64,000 bases of DNA from Bradyrhizobium sp. SK17. Its GTDB lineage: Bacteria; Pseudomonadota; Alphaproteobacteria; Rhizobiales; Xanthobacteraceae. Position numbers and translations under genes: made by a program. The DNA lies in assembly GCF_002831585.1 (NCBI RefSeq), contig NZ_CP025113.1, positions 124,001-188,000 of the forward strand, written 5' to 3'. The notes under the pieces are model-generated. The model was not told where the DNA came from, made no database searches, and saw nothing but the letters and a program-made list of their open reading frames with translations. Every line of letters begins with the position of its first letter. Within the stretch, counting starts at the first letter, position 1. This document shows, piece by piece, positions 8,197 to 16,887 of the stretch.

Positions 8197-8924
8197 TTGC
8201 CCGTGATGTAGCCGGGGATCGCCACGTAGCGCTCGAGGAAGCGCATCGCGGTCACCACGACGAAATTGAGGAGGAGATAGAGCACGGTTGCCGCGGTGAA
8301 CGCCTCGAACACCTGGAACGAGAATTCCTGCATCGAGCGGGCTTGGCCGGTCAGTTCGATCAGGCCGATGGTGATGGCCACGGCGCTGTTCTTGATGGTG
8401 TTGAGGAACTCGGACGTCAGCGGCGGCAGGATGATGCGGAACGCCATCGGCAGCAGCACGTAGCGATAGCCCTGCACCGTGGTGAGCCCGAGCGCCGTTG
8501 CGGCCTGCTTCTGCCCGCGCGGCAGCGAGGAGATGCCGGCCTGCAATTGCACGGCGACGCGCGCCGACATGAAGAAGCCGATGCCGATCGCGGCGGTCCA
8601 GAACGGCGCGTTCGGCAACTGCTTCAGCCACAGCCCGGCGGATTTCGGCAGCAATTCGGGCAGCACGAAGAACCACAGGAACAGCTGCACCAGCAGCGGC
8701 ATGTTGCGGAAGAACTCGACCCAGCAGAAGCCGATCCACGACGCCGTCCGCGACGGCAGCGTGCGCAGCACGCCGATCACGGAGCCGAAGATCAGCGCGA
8801 TGACCCAGGCCAGCAGCGACACCTTGACGGTGACCACCAGTCCCGCCAGCAACAGGTCGAGATAGGTGCCGGTCCCCATCGGGTTCGGCTCAAGGAAGAT
8901 GTGCCAGTTCCAATTGTAGTTCAC
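8193..8924 (-). CDS. gltJ: Polar amino-acid ABC transporter permease (GltJ-like)
   Basis: The 243-residue permease starts MNYNWNWHIFLEPNP, as in GltJ proteins that begin with a short periplasmic segment, and carries the EAA-type loop SARVAVQLQAGISSLPRGQKQAATALGL. Five or so helices are visible. It is coupled to gltK by a 4-base overlap. The preceding binding-protein gene is separated by 125 bp that contain a strong hairpin, which may lower permease output relative to the binding protein. Confidence 0.91.
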   Translation of the reverse strand: MNYNWNWHIFLEPNPMGTGTYLDLLLAGLVVTVKVSLLAWVIALIFGSVIGVLRTLPSRTASWIGFCWVEFFRNMPLLVQLFLWFFVLPELLPKSAGLWLKQLPNAPFWTAAIGIGFFMSARVAVQLQAGISSLPRGQKQAATALGLTTVQGYRYVLLPMAFRIILPPLTSEFLNTIKNSAVAITIGLIELTGQARSMQEFSFQVFEAFTAATVLYLLLNFVVVTAMRFLERYVAIPGYITGK

Positions 8925-8988
8925 GTGTCCCCGCGCTCCCGCGCCGATGACGCATTACGCCAACATCAAGCGTGGCGTCTATGCAAAT

Positions 8989-9019
8989 GTCCGGCCATTC
9001 TCCTCCAGAATGGCCGGAC
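8989..9019 (-). terminator. 12-bp perfect hairpin between binding-protein and permease genes
   Basis: GTCCGGCCATTC and GAATGGCCGGAC pair perfectly around a 7-base loop. There is no strong U tract on the minus-strand side, so I favour an mRNA-stabilising or partially terminating hairpin, as found between binding-protein and permease genes in other importers. Confidence 0.65.
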
Positions 9020-9049
9020 ACGCTTACGTTAGACTAACGGCTCTCGCGA

Positions 9050-9967
9050 TCAGTTGACCAGATAGGCATCCGGATCGGGCGAATCCGACGGCTTGGCAAG
9101 CTGCTTCTTCATCTCCGGCCCCAACGGAACGTTGAGGTTCAGGCCCTTCGGCGGGATCTTCTGGTTGAACCACTTGTCGTAGAGTTTCAAGCCCTCGTCG
9201 CTGGTGTAGAGCGCGGCGGTGGCAGCATCGGCAACCTTCTTGAACGGCACGTCGTCCTTGCGCAGCATGATGCCATAGGGCTCGGGCTTGGAGAATGCGT
9301 CCTTGGACAGCACATAGTCGCCCGGCGACTTCGAACTGGCGACCAGGCTCGCGAGCAGGATGTCGTCCATCACGAACGCCGCGGCGCGATCGGTCTCGAC
9401 CATCAGGAAGGCCTCGGCATGGTCCTTGGCCGGGATGATGTTGATGTTCAGCCCGCGCGCGAGATTGGCCTCGGTGAGCTGCTTGATGTTGGTGGTGCCG
9501 GCGGTGGAGACCACCGTCTTGCCCTTCAGATCGTCGATCGAATTGATCTTGCTCGCCTTCTTCGTCACGTAGCGGCTCGCGGTGAGGAAGTGGCTGTTGG
9601 TGAACCAGACCTGCTTCTGGCGCTCGGCATTGTTGGTGGTCGAGCCGCATTCGAGGTCGACGGTGCCGTTTGCCATCAGCGGGATACGCGTCGCCGAGGT
9701 GACCGGGTTGAGCTTGACCTCGAGCTTGTCGAGTTTGAGCTCCTTCTTCACGGCATCGACGATCTTGTAGCAGATGTCCATGGCGTAGCCGACCGGCTTC
9801 TGGTTGTCGTCCAGATAGGAGAACGGAATCGAGGAATCGCGGTAGCCGAGCGTGATCACGCCGGTGTCCTTGATGTTCTTCAGCGTCCCGGTGAGTTCTT
9901 CGGCCTGCGCCTGGCTCGCGCCGAGCGCGGCAGCGAGCGCGAAGCCAATGAGATATTTGCGTGTCAT
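9050..9967 (-). CDS. gltI: Glutamate/aspartate-type ABC transporter periplasmic binding protein
   Basis: The 305-residue protein has a Sec signal peptide (MTRKYLIGFALAAALGASQAQA) and the type-3 solute-binding fold: GTLKNIKDTGVITLGYRDSS, VGYAMDICYKIVDAVK, DLECGSTTNNAERQ, and a dicarboxylate-binding TAGTTNIKQL. This is close to E. coli GltI (DEBP). It binds substrate in the periplasm and delivers it to GltJK. It lies 28 bp downstream of an alpha/beta hydrolase on the same strand, so the hydrolase may release the transported compound or process it after uptake. Confidence 0.92.
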   Translation of the reverse strand: MTRKYLIGFALAAALGASQAQAEELTGTLKNIKDTGVITLGYRDSSIPFSYLDDNQKPVGYAMDICYKIVDAVKKELKLDKLEVKLNPVTSATRIPLMANGTVDLECGSTTNNAERQKQVWFTNSHFLTASRYVTKKASKINSIDDLKGKTVVSTAGTTNIKQLTEANLARGLNINIIPAKDHAEAFLMVETDRAAAFVMDDILLASLVASSKSPGDYVLSKDAFSKPEPYGIMLRKDDVPFKKVADAATAALYTSDEGLKLYDKWFNQKIPPKGLNLNVPLGPEMKKQLAKPSDSPDPDAYLVN

Positions 9968-9995
9968 ACGTCTACTCCTTCGTGGAAACGGTCGA

Positions 9996-10859
9996 TCAAT
10001 GCGTGAGAATGTCGGCGAGGACGGGTGCGATATAGCGTCGAAACTGTTCGGGATTCTCGCTCATCGGAAAATGACCGAGCTTCTCCATGATCGTGACGCT
10101 GGCGCCCCCTATTGCCGCTGCGGTCCGCCTCGTGTCGTCGGGCGTGCAGGAGAAATCATACTCGCCCGTGAGCAGATAGAGCTTGCATACTTTAGTATCG
10201 ATTGACGCGACCCGGCCGCGCAGGTCGCCGTCGACACGATAGAAGTAGAGGTCGCCCTTGAACACGCCGGGGCCGCCCTGCTTGTAGGCCCACAGCGTTT
10301 CCATCCGCGCGGGCTCCGGGCTCTGCGGGGCAATCAGCCCCGACACCAGCGCCGCACAGACCTCGCCGCCGTGAACGTCGGGGCGGTTCAGCCAGTCGGT
10401 GTCATACCACGGCGCCTGGAAATCGGCGGCCTCGAGCCCGATCAGCGCGCGGAACTCGGCAGCGTGCGCGATCGCGAGGTTGAGCACGATGCGGCCGCCG
10501 ATCGAGCAGCCCATCACGACCGGCTTCTCCAGCCGCAGCGCGCGGCAGAAGGCGCGGATCGTCTCGGTGTAGCGCGCGGTGGTGAGCTGGTATTCATCGC
10601 CGGTCCAGCTTTTCGGCGGATTCGACTTGCCATGCCAGGGCATATCGAAGGCAATGATGCGGAAGTTTTCGGCAAACTGCGCATCAGCGAGCAGATGCCG
10701 CCACTGCCGCGCATCGGATCCCGCGGTGTGCAGGCAGACCAGCGGAATGCCCTGGCCGTGCTCCTCGAAATAGATCCGGTGCAGCTCGCCGCCGATCTCG
10801 ACGTGAACGTAGCGGCCGACCATCGGCTCGATATGGCCGTTCGCGAGGGGCCCACTCAT
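9996..10859 (-). CDS. Alpha/beta hydrolase
   Basis: The start at 10857-10859 is fixed by an ATGA overlap with the upstream hypothetical gene. The 287-residue protein has the hydrolase fold: oxyanion region PLVCLHTAGSD, nucleophile elbow GCSIGG (Ser in VVMGCSIGGRIV), acid in TGEYDFSC and catalytic His in KLGHFPMSENP. No signal peptide is seen, so it is cytoplasmic. The operon with an amino-acid importer and a D-amino-acid aminotransferase hints at an ester, amide or lactone of an amino acid as substrate; this is inference only. Confidence 0.88.
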   Translation of the reverse strand: MSGPLANGHIEPMVGRYVHVEIGGELHRIYFEEHGQGIPLVCLHTAGSDARQWRHLLADAQFAENFRIIAFDMPWHGKSNPPKSWTGDEYQLTTARYTETIRAFCRALRLEKPVVMGCSIGGRIVLNLAIAHAAEFRALIGLEAADFQAPWYDTDWLNRPDVHGGEVCAALVSGLIAPQSPEPARMETLWAYKQGGPGVFKGDLYFYRVDGDLRGRVASIDTKVCKLYLLTGEYDFSCTPDDTRRTAAAIGGASVTIMEKLGHFPMSENPEQFRRYIAPVLADILTH

Positions 10860-11272
10860 GATGCAGCCGCCACGATCCGCTGCCGCGGCAGCGCCAGCAG
10901 GTCCTTGAAATACTGGAGATGCGCCATGAAGGGGTGCAGATCGCCTTCCAGCACCGCCTCGCCGCGCTTGGTCAGCGCCAGCAGATCGTGCCAGCCGGGC
11001 TTCGGCTCGGGCTGCCAATAGGCGGACCAGGCCTGCGGCGTCGCGCGATAGGCGAAGCGCCACGAGCGCATCAGCACCGGCGACGGCACCAGCTCGACGA
11101 TGCGCCCGGCACGGATCGCAGCATGGAACGGCCGCGCCATCGGGCCGAGCAGGCAGTCGCAGTCCAGCAGTCGGCCGCGCCGGAGCAGCGCAGGCGCCTG
11201 ATCCAGCAATGCGGGAAGGCCGGCAAACGCGCTGATGACGGCGTCGTCGGTAGCGTCAGGCGATGGCGTCAT
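10856..11272 (-). CDS. Hypothetical protein, first gene of the hydrolase/gltIJKL operon
   Basis: The 138-residue cytoplasmic protein is not recognised with confidence. Its second half (GWHDLLALTKRGEAVLEGDLHPFMAHLQYFKDLLALPR) looks like a degenerate SCP2-like lipid-binding fold, in which a segment of this kind follows the beta sheet. It is translationally coupled to the alpha/beta hydrolase by ATGA, and such partner pairs are usually functionally linked. No metal or nucleotide motif is visible. Confidence 0.72.
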   Translation of the reverse strand: MTPSPDATDDAVISAFAGLPALLDQAPALLRRGRLLDCDCLLGPMARPFHAAIRAGRIVELVPSPVLMRSWRFAYRATPQAWSAYWQPEPKPGWHDLLALTKRGEAVLEGDLHPFMAHLQYFKDLLALPRQRIVAAAS

Positions 11273-11633
11273 CGGGTGGGCAGGTTTCCTGCGACGGACG
11301 GTACCATGATGGCCGGAAGCGCCGGTTCTCGCAAGGCACCGATGCCCTTGGGTTCCCTAGATAATTCGCTTGACCAAACCGGGCTTGCCGGTCAGCCGCG
11401 CGCTTCCCCATGCGGCCAGGGACTGCCAATCCGTCGGACCGGATGCCGATCTAATTCCGTCGCTCGGCAGGTCGCGGCAGACCAATTGTCGCAGCCGGCG
11501 CTTCGAGACCAATTCGCGCTTCCGTTGCCCGCCGCGTTCTGCAATGCGCTTTCATGTCCCTGCGATGACAGGGGCGATCATTGCCAATTCCGGACAAGAC
11601 GGGGGTCGCGATCGGGCCCAGGGAGAGATCGAG
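11273..11633. other. 361-bp divergent gap before tctC
   Basis: The gap separates the minus-strand hydrolase operon from the plus-strand tctCBA set and must hold promoters for both. CTAGATAATTCGCTTGACC at about 11357-11376 is the only AT-rich patch. I found no clear dyad or small gene. Confidence 0.5.
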
Positions 11634-12598
11634 ATGTCGCAACGAAATCGCTTGATGGTCCTGCTCGCGGCCGCCGGCATGCTGGTGTCGGTTGCCGCGC
11701 ACGCGCAGGATTATCCGACCAAGCCGATCACGCTGATCGTGCCATGGCCGGCGGGCGGCTCGACCGATATCTCGATGCGCGCGATCGCCGAGAGCGCCTC
11801 CAAGGTGCTGGGCCAGCCGATCGCGGTCGACAACAAAGCGGGCGGCGGCGGCACCGTGGGCCCGGCGACCATGGCCGCGGGCGCCAAGCCCGACGGCTAC
11901 ACCATCGCACAGCTTCCGATCACCGTGTTCCGCCTGCCGCTGATGCAGGAGGTGTCGTGGGATCCGGCGAAGGATTTCTCCTACATCATCCACCTCACCG
12001 GCTACACCTTCGGCGTCACCACCAATGCGGAGTCGCAATTCAAGACCTGGCAGGACGTGGTCGATTTCGCCAAGAAGAATCCCGGCAAGGTGACCTATGC
12101 GACGCCGGCACCGGCACCTCGCTGCATGTTGGCATGGAGCAGGTCGCCCTGATGGCCGGGATCAAGCTGACCCAGGTGCCGTTCAAGGGCGGTGCCGAGA
12201 CCAACGCCGCGGTGCTCGGCCAGCACACCATGCTGCAGGCGGATTCCACCGGCTGGCGGCCGCTGGTCGATGCCGGCAAGCTCCGCCTGCTGATGGTGTG
12301 GACCGGCACGCGCTCGCCGAACTATCCCGACGTGCCGACGCTGAAGGAGCTCGGCTATCCCATGATCTACGACTCGCCGTTCGGCATCGCCGGCCCCAAG
12401 GGCATGGACCCCAAGATCGTCGCCAAGCTGCACGACGCCTTCAAGAAGGCGATCGAGGACCCGGCGGTGATCGCGACGCTCGCCAAATACGACATGGTGC
12501 CGAACTACAAGAACACCGAGGACTACAAGAAGTTCGTGGTCGAGGTCACCGAGTCCGAGCGCAAGGTGATCGACACGCTCGGTCTGGCGAAGAAGTAG
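11634..12598 (+). pseudogene. tctC: TctC-type substrate-binding protein, frameshifted by one missing G
   Basis: The N-terminal half (signal peptide MSQRNRLMVLLAAAGMLVSV, then QDYPTKPITLIVPWPAGGST) runs to residue 158 in one frame. The C-terminal half (LHVGMEQVALMAGIKLTQVP to TLGLAKK) follows in the next frame to the stop at 12598. Adding one G at about 12107 (CCGGCACC to CCGGGCACC) rejoins them as TPGTGTSLHVGMEQ, a standard TctC motif, giving 321 residues. Both halves are otherwise clean, so this is probably a sequence error or a very fresh mutation. The gene precedes tctB and tctA and would bind a carboxylate in the periplasm for them. Confidence 0.85.
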
Positions 12599-12655
12599 AG
12601 TTCAGTCCGCTACGACGGGACTCACAACGGGATGCGCGAGAACCACCCCGGTGTC

Positions 12656-12772
12656 GTCCCGGCGAAAGCCGGGACCCATAACCACCAAAGGCTATTTGTT
12701 GCGCAACGCTGGGGCACCGGCTCGTTCCAACAACGTGACCCTGTGGTTATGAGTCCCGGCTTTCGCCGGGAC
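12656..12772. repeat. GTCCCGGCGAAAGCCGGGAC dispersed repeat
   Basis: A 20-base palindromic arm at 12656 is repeated in variant form (GTCCCGGCTTTCGCCGGGAC) at the right end. CATAACCACC and GGTTATGAG form inner inverted arms. It lies between tctC and tctB. Confidence 0.85.
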
Positions 12773-12835
12773 AACGGGTGGGGAGATCATCCGCGCCGCC
12801 ACCTCAGGACGACGGTGATCTAAGGGCCGCTTCAT

Positions 12836-13321
12836 ATGACAGACCAAACCAACGTCAAACTCCGCCTCAACAACTCCGAGCTGTGGGGCGGCCTGATCGG
12901 GCTTGCGCTCGGCATCTTCGTGCTCTGGTCGGGCCTGAAGCTCAAGCTCGGCACCATCAACGATCCCGGCTCCGGCTATGTGCTGTTCTATGCCGGCATC
13001 CTGATGTGCGTGTTCGCGACCTCGATCATCATCGCGGCGGTCACCGAGGGCGGCCCGACCTTCGCCTCACGCTGGCAGGATGCGCGCTGGGGCAAGCCGG
13101 TGCTGGTGATCGCCTGCCTCGTCGCATTCGCCTTCGCGCTGGAGCCGCTTGGCTTCCTGCTGTCGGCGATCCCGCTGATGCTGTTGCTGTTGCGCGTGAT
13201 CGATCCGGTGCGCTGGTCGCTGGCGATCCCGCTGTCCATCCTTGCCCCGCTCGGGATGTGGTGGGTGCTGAAACACCTGCTCGCGATCCAGTTGCCGAGC
13301 GGCATGTTCGAGATCGGTTGA
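12836..13321 (+). CDS. tctB: Tripartite tricarboxylate transporter TctB-family small membrane subunit
   Basis: The 161-residue protein has four predicted helices (about 17-32, 45-65, 85-105 and 115-155). TctB subunits are small, poorly conserved four-helix proteins, and the identification rests on the position between tctC and tctA and on the helix pattern, including GTINDPGSGYVLFYAGILM, which is typical of the family. It is 9 bp from tctA. With TctA it forms the secondary, cation-driven permease that accepts substrate from TctC. Confidence 0.88.
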   Translation: MTDQTNVKLRLNNSELWGGLIGLALGIFVLWSGLKLKLGTINDPGSGYVLFYAGILMCVFATSIIIAAVTEGGPTFASRWQDARWGKPVLVIACLVAFAFALEPLGFLLSAIPLMLLLLRVIDPVRWSLAIPLSILAPLGMWWVLKHLLAIQLPSGMFEIG

Positions 13322-13330
13322 GCAAATCCC

Positions 13331-14839
13331 ATGGATACTCTCGTCAACGTCGCCCACGGCCTCGGCGTCGCGCTGCAGCCGGTCAATTTGATCTATTGCT
13401 TCATCGGCGTCTTCATCGGCACCCTGGTCGGCGTGCTGCCCGGCATCGGCCCGATCTCGGCGATGTCGCTGCTGTTGCCTGTCACGCTGTCGGGCACACC
13501 GGAGTCCGGCATCATCATGATGGCCGGCATCTATTACGGCTCGATGTATGGCGGCTCGACCACCTCGATCCTGGTCAATATTCCTGGCGAAGCCGCCTCC
13601 GTCGTCACCTGTATCGACGGCCACCAGATGGCGAAGCAGGGCCGCGCCGGCCCCGCGCTCGGCATCTCCGCGTTCGGCTCGTTCATCGCCGGCACCTTCT
13701 CGCTGGTCGCGCTGATGCTGGTGGCGCCCTCGCTCGCCAGCGTCGCGATCGCCTTCGGGCCGGCCGAATATTTCAGTCTGATGGTGCTCGGCCTCGTGGT
13801 GCTGACCTTCCTCACCCAGGGCTCGATGGCCAAAGCGCTGCTGATGGCCTGCATCGGCGTCGTGCTCGGCCTGGTCGGGCTCGACAGCATCACCGCGCAG
13901 CCGCGGCTGACCTTCGGCCGCATCGAATTGATCGACGGCATCGGTCTCGTGCCTGTCGTGATGGGCCTGTTCGGCGTCGCCGAGGTGCTGCTCAACACCG
14001 AGCAGGCGATCAAGCGCGACATCATCAAGACCAGGATCACGCAGTTACTGCCGAGCAAGGAGGATTGGAAAGCCAGCGCCGGGCCGGTCGGCCGCGGCAC
14101 CGTGCTCGGCTTCTTCCTCGGCATCCTGCCCGGCGGCGGCGCCGTGGTGGCGTCGTTTGCGTCCTACGCGCTGGAGAAGCGGCTGTCGAAACATCCGGAG
14201 CGCTTCGGCCATGGCGCGATCGAGGGCGTCGCGGGACCGGAATCCGCCAATAATTCCGCCGCCGGCGGCGCCTTCATTCCGCTGATGACGCTCGGCATCC
14301 CGCCGAACGTGGTGATGGCGCTGTTGCTCGGCGCCTTCGTGATCCACGGCTTGCAGCCGGGCCCACTGATGATCCAGCAGAACCCGACGCTGTTCTGGGG
14401 CATCATCGCCAGCATGTATATCGGCAATCTGATGCTGCTGGTGCTCAATCTGCCGATGATCGGCATGTGGGTGCAGCTGCTGCGGCTGCCCTACAACGTG
14501 CTATTCCCGCTGATCATCCTGTTCACGATCATCGGCGTCTACTGCTCCAGCAACAACGTGTTCGACGTCCATGTCATGATCGCGTTCGGCGTGATCGGCT
14601 ATTTCATGCGCAAGCTCGGCTACGAGCCGGCGCCGCTGGTGCTCGCCTTCGTGCTCGGACCGATGCTGGAGAACAACCTGCGCAAATCGCTGATCCTCTC
14701 GCAGGGCGACCTGATGACCTTCGTGGAGCGGCCGATCTCGGCGATCTGTCTCGCCTTCGCGTTGCTGCTGCTGGTCGGTCCGCTGCTGCCCTCGCTGCGC
14801 AAGAAGCGCGAGATGGTGGCGCTGGATGAGGGGGCGTGA
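13331..14839 (+). CDS. tctA: Tripartite tricarboxylate transporter TctA-family large permease
   Basis: The 502-residue permease has about twelve helices. It shows the duplicated TctA signature: GVLPGIGPISAMSLLLPVT with YYGSMYGGSTTSILVNIPGE in the first half and GILPGGGAVVASFASYALEK with GPESANNSAAGGAFIPLMTLGIP in the second. It transports citrate-like or other carboxylates with a cation. The start ATG is nine bases after tctB stops. The substrate of this set is unknown, and the upstream binding-protein gene is interrupted as read. Confidence 0.94.
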   Translation: MDTLVNVAHGLGVALQPVNLIYCFIGVFIGTLVGVLPGIGPISAMSLLLPVTLSGTPESGIIMMAGIYYGSMYGGSTTSILVNIPGEAASVVTCIDGHQMAKQGRAGPALGISAFGSFIAGTFSLVALMLVAPSLASVAIAFGPAEYFSLMVLGLVVLTFLTQGSMAKALLMACIGVVLGLVGLDSITAQPRLTFGRIELIDGIGLVPVVMGLFGVAEVLLNTEQAIKRDIIKTRITQLLPSKEDWKASAGPVGRGTVLGFFLGILPGGGAVVASFASYALEKRLSKHPERFGHGAIEGVAGPESANNSAAGGAFIPLMTLGIPPNVVMALLLGAFVIHGLQPGPLMIQQNPTLFWGIIASMYIGNLMLLVLNLPMIGMWVQLLRLPYNVLFPLIILFTIIGVYCSSNNVFDVHVMIAFGVIGYFMRKLGYEPAPLVLAFVLGPMLENNLRKSLILSQGDLMTFVERPISAICLAFALLLLVGPLLPSLRKKREMVALDEGA

Positions 14840-14889
14840 GCCAACACATGACGTTCACCTTCGTTTGAAGATAGACCCGAATTAACCAA

Positions 14890-14918
14890 GCGACGCTGGC
14901 CGTCACGGCCAGCGTCGC
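14890..14918 (+). terminator. 12-bp hairpin downstream of tctA
   Basis: GCGACGCTGGCC and GGCCAGCGTCGC pair perfectly around GTCAC about 50 bp after the tctA stop. The T run that normally follows an intrinsic terminator is absent (CATATGT), so termination is likely but may need Rho. Confidence 0.6.
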
Positions 14919-15126
14919 CATATGTCCTGGTGCATGCGGTGAAACATCGCTGCGAGACGCACAGCCTCCGATCCTGACGAAGAGTGCCGTCACGGGATCA
15001 CTCCGAGCCGGGATCGGACGGTGCGCCCAAACCGTCGTAGATCCGTCGGGATCGCCAGGCTCGATCACACTGCGTTCCGGTCGTCCGCGTTCCCTTCGTG
15101 GTCCTTTGGACAAGGAGGTTCCCGCG

Positions 15127-15780
15127 ATGGCTGACTCGATCTCCACGGCAAAACTCCTGACGTCCGGCAAAGCCTCGCGCCGCGACTTCCTTTACGTCGC
15201 CACGGCCGCCTTCGGCGCGGTCGGCGCCGTCGCATCGCTCATCCCGATGATCAGCCAGATGAACCCTGACGCCTCGACGCTGGCTGCGGGCGGACCGGTC
15301 GATCTGGACCTGTCGAAGGTCGCACCGGGCCAGCAGGTGGTGCTGCGCTGGCGAACCAGGCCGGTGTTCGTGACCCACCGCACGCCGCAGGCCGTCGAGA
15401 AGCTGAAGGATCCGGCGCTGCTGTCGCAATTGGCGGATCCGCAATCGTCCGAGTTGCAGCAACCGGACTACGTTGCGAACTGGCATCGTTCCGTCAAACC
15501 GGAGTTCGGCGTCGTGGTCGGCATCTGCACCCATCTCGGATGCATCCCGTTGTTCGAACCGGACCCGAACCCGACCTCGCCAGCGCCGAATTGGCCGGGC
15601 GGCTATTTCTGCCCGTGCCACGGTTCCAAATACGATCTCGCAGGACGCGTCTATAACGGCGTGCCGGCACCCTATAATCTGCCGGTTCCGCCGCATCTCT
15701 TCCCGAGCGACACCATGCTCCGCGTCGGCGAGAATCCACCGAACTCCGATTTCGACTTTGCCACGATCCGGCAGATATAG
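15127..15780 (+). CDS. petA: Stand-alone Rieske iron-sulfur protein of the cytochrome bc1 type
   Basis: The ATG at 15127 is chosen because AAGGAGGTT lies just upstream at 15112-15120. The 217-residue protein has a twin-arginine signal (SRRDFLYVA) leading into one membrane helix, then the Rieske boxes CTHLGC (Cys134-Cys139) and CPCHGS (162-167). These ligate the 2Fe-2S cluster in the periplasm. It is longer than typical bc1 Rieske proteins because of inserts around residues 85-125 and 145-158. No cytochrome b or c1 genes follow, so it is a paralogue or alternative subunit rather than the main bc1 operon copy. Confidence 0.9.
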   Translation: MADSISTAKLLTSGKASRRDFLYVATAAFGAVGAVASLIPMISQMNPDASTLAAGGPVDLDLSKVAPGQQVVLRWRTRPVFVTHRTPQAVEKLKDPALLSQLADPQSSELQQPDYVANWHRSVKPEFGVVVGICTHLGCIPLFEPDPNPTSPAPNWPGGYFCPCHGSKYDLAGRVYNGVPAPYNLPVPPHLFPSDTMLRVGENPPNSDFDFATIRQI

Positions 15781-15828
15781 AGCCTGATCCGGAAAAGTAC
15801 GAAGCGGCTTTCCGAAATGACCAGGCTC
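15780..15828. terminator. Inverted repeat immediately after the Rieske gene
   Basis: GAGCCTG and CAGGCTC flank CGGAAAAG/CTTTCCG arms. The element overlaps the petA stop codon and lies between convergent genes, so a bidirectional terminator role fits. It resembles a degenerate member of the CGGAAAACCGG repeat family seen at 25448 and 52882. Confidence 0.45.
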
Positions 15829-15850
15829 GTAGCCGACCGGCTTTCGCCGA

Positions 15851-16699
15851 TCACAAGCCCGGCTTGACCGCGCGCCCGTTCTTCGGCGCCTGCGCCATCG
15901 CACGCGCCAGCACCTGGGCTTCCTTCTTCAGCATGTCGGCGAGTTCGCTCTCGCGGCGACGGATGCGGTCGGTCGCGGCGCCAATCGACAGCGCGGCAAC
16001 CACCTCGCCGGCATCGTCGCGGACGGGGACGCCGACGCCGCCCATGCCGGGGAATGCGGCGTCGAGCAACACGGTGTGCCCGGCCTTGCGCGCCACTGCG
16101 ATCCGCTCGCGCAGGAACTTCGGCGTGATGCGCGGCGATTTCGCCAGCCGCGGCACGATCACCTCGATCACGGCCTCGATCTCGGCATCCGGCAGCCAGA
16201 CCAGAAGTGCCAGCGCGCCGGCACCAACGCCGAGCGGACGGCGGCTGCCGATCTGTAGATAATTCGGTTGCAGCGGATGGCTGCCGACCGAGCGCGCCAG
16301 ATACAACGCCTCGACGCCGGATCGTACCGACAGCAGCGCGGTGTCGGCCGAGCGCTCCGACAGCCGCAACAGGCTCGGCTGCGCCAGCTCCGCGATGTCG
16401 ACCGAGCGGCGCGCGCCGACCGCCATCACCCGCGCCTCCTGGCCGAGCTCATAGGTCTTGGCGCCGGCGACCCGGCTGACGAAGCCTTCCTCGATCAGCG
16501 AGTTGAGGATGCGCAGCGCAGTCGCCTTGTTCAGCGAGGTGGTGTCGGCGATGTCGGTGAGCCGCAACGGCGAGCGCTGCGCCAGCACGCGCAGGATCGC
16601 GCAGACTTTCTGGATCGCATTGAACTTGTCGGGTTGGCCCGGCTCTGGTGATGACCTCTTGCGGCTGGTCCGTGCGGTCGCAGTCGTGGAGGCGTTCAT
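15851..16699 (-). CDS. IclR-family transcriptional regulator
   Basis: The 282-residue protein has an N-terminal winged HTH (about residues 25-90: KVCAILRVLAQRSPLRLTDIADTTSLNKATALRILNSL) and a C-terminal IclR ligand-binding domain ending in the VVAALSIGAATDRIRR signature. The C-terminal domain is preserved. It is the last gene of a minus-strand series after the M20 hydrolase and MHS transporter, with a 188-bp gap before it. IclR proteins commonly control neighbouring catabolic genes, so it is the likely regulator of these and possibly of the divergent monooxygenase. Confidence 0.92.
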   Translation of the reverse strand: MNASTTATARTSRKRSSPEPGQPDKFNAIQKVCAILRVLAQRSPLRLTDIADTTSLNKATALRILNSLIEEGFVSRVAGAKTYELGQEARVMAVGARRSVDIAELAQPSLLRLSERSADTALLSVRSGVEALYLARSVGSHPLQPNYLQIGSRRPLGVGAGALALLVWLPDAEIEAVIEVIVPRLAKSPRITPKFLRERIAVARKAGHTVLLDAAFPGMGGVGVPVRDDAGEVVAALSIGAATDRIRRRESELADMLKKEAQVLARAMAQAPKNGRAVKPGL

Positions 16700-16887
16700 G
16701 CCTTGGCCTTCCCTGCCCTCAATTCCAAATCCTGAACCGGGCGCGGCGAAGAGATGCGCCCGGCGGCCATCATCCTAGGACGGATGACGTTCGCCGGACA
16801 CCGTATACTTTCGTCAGATGAAACTTTGATTTCGACTATCTACGCTGCTCTGCAACAATAGCGATGTCCGAATTTCGCTTCACGAAA

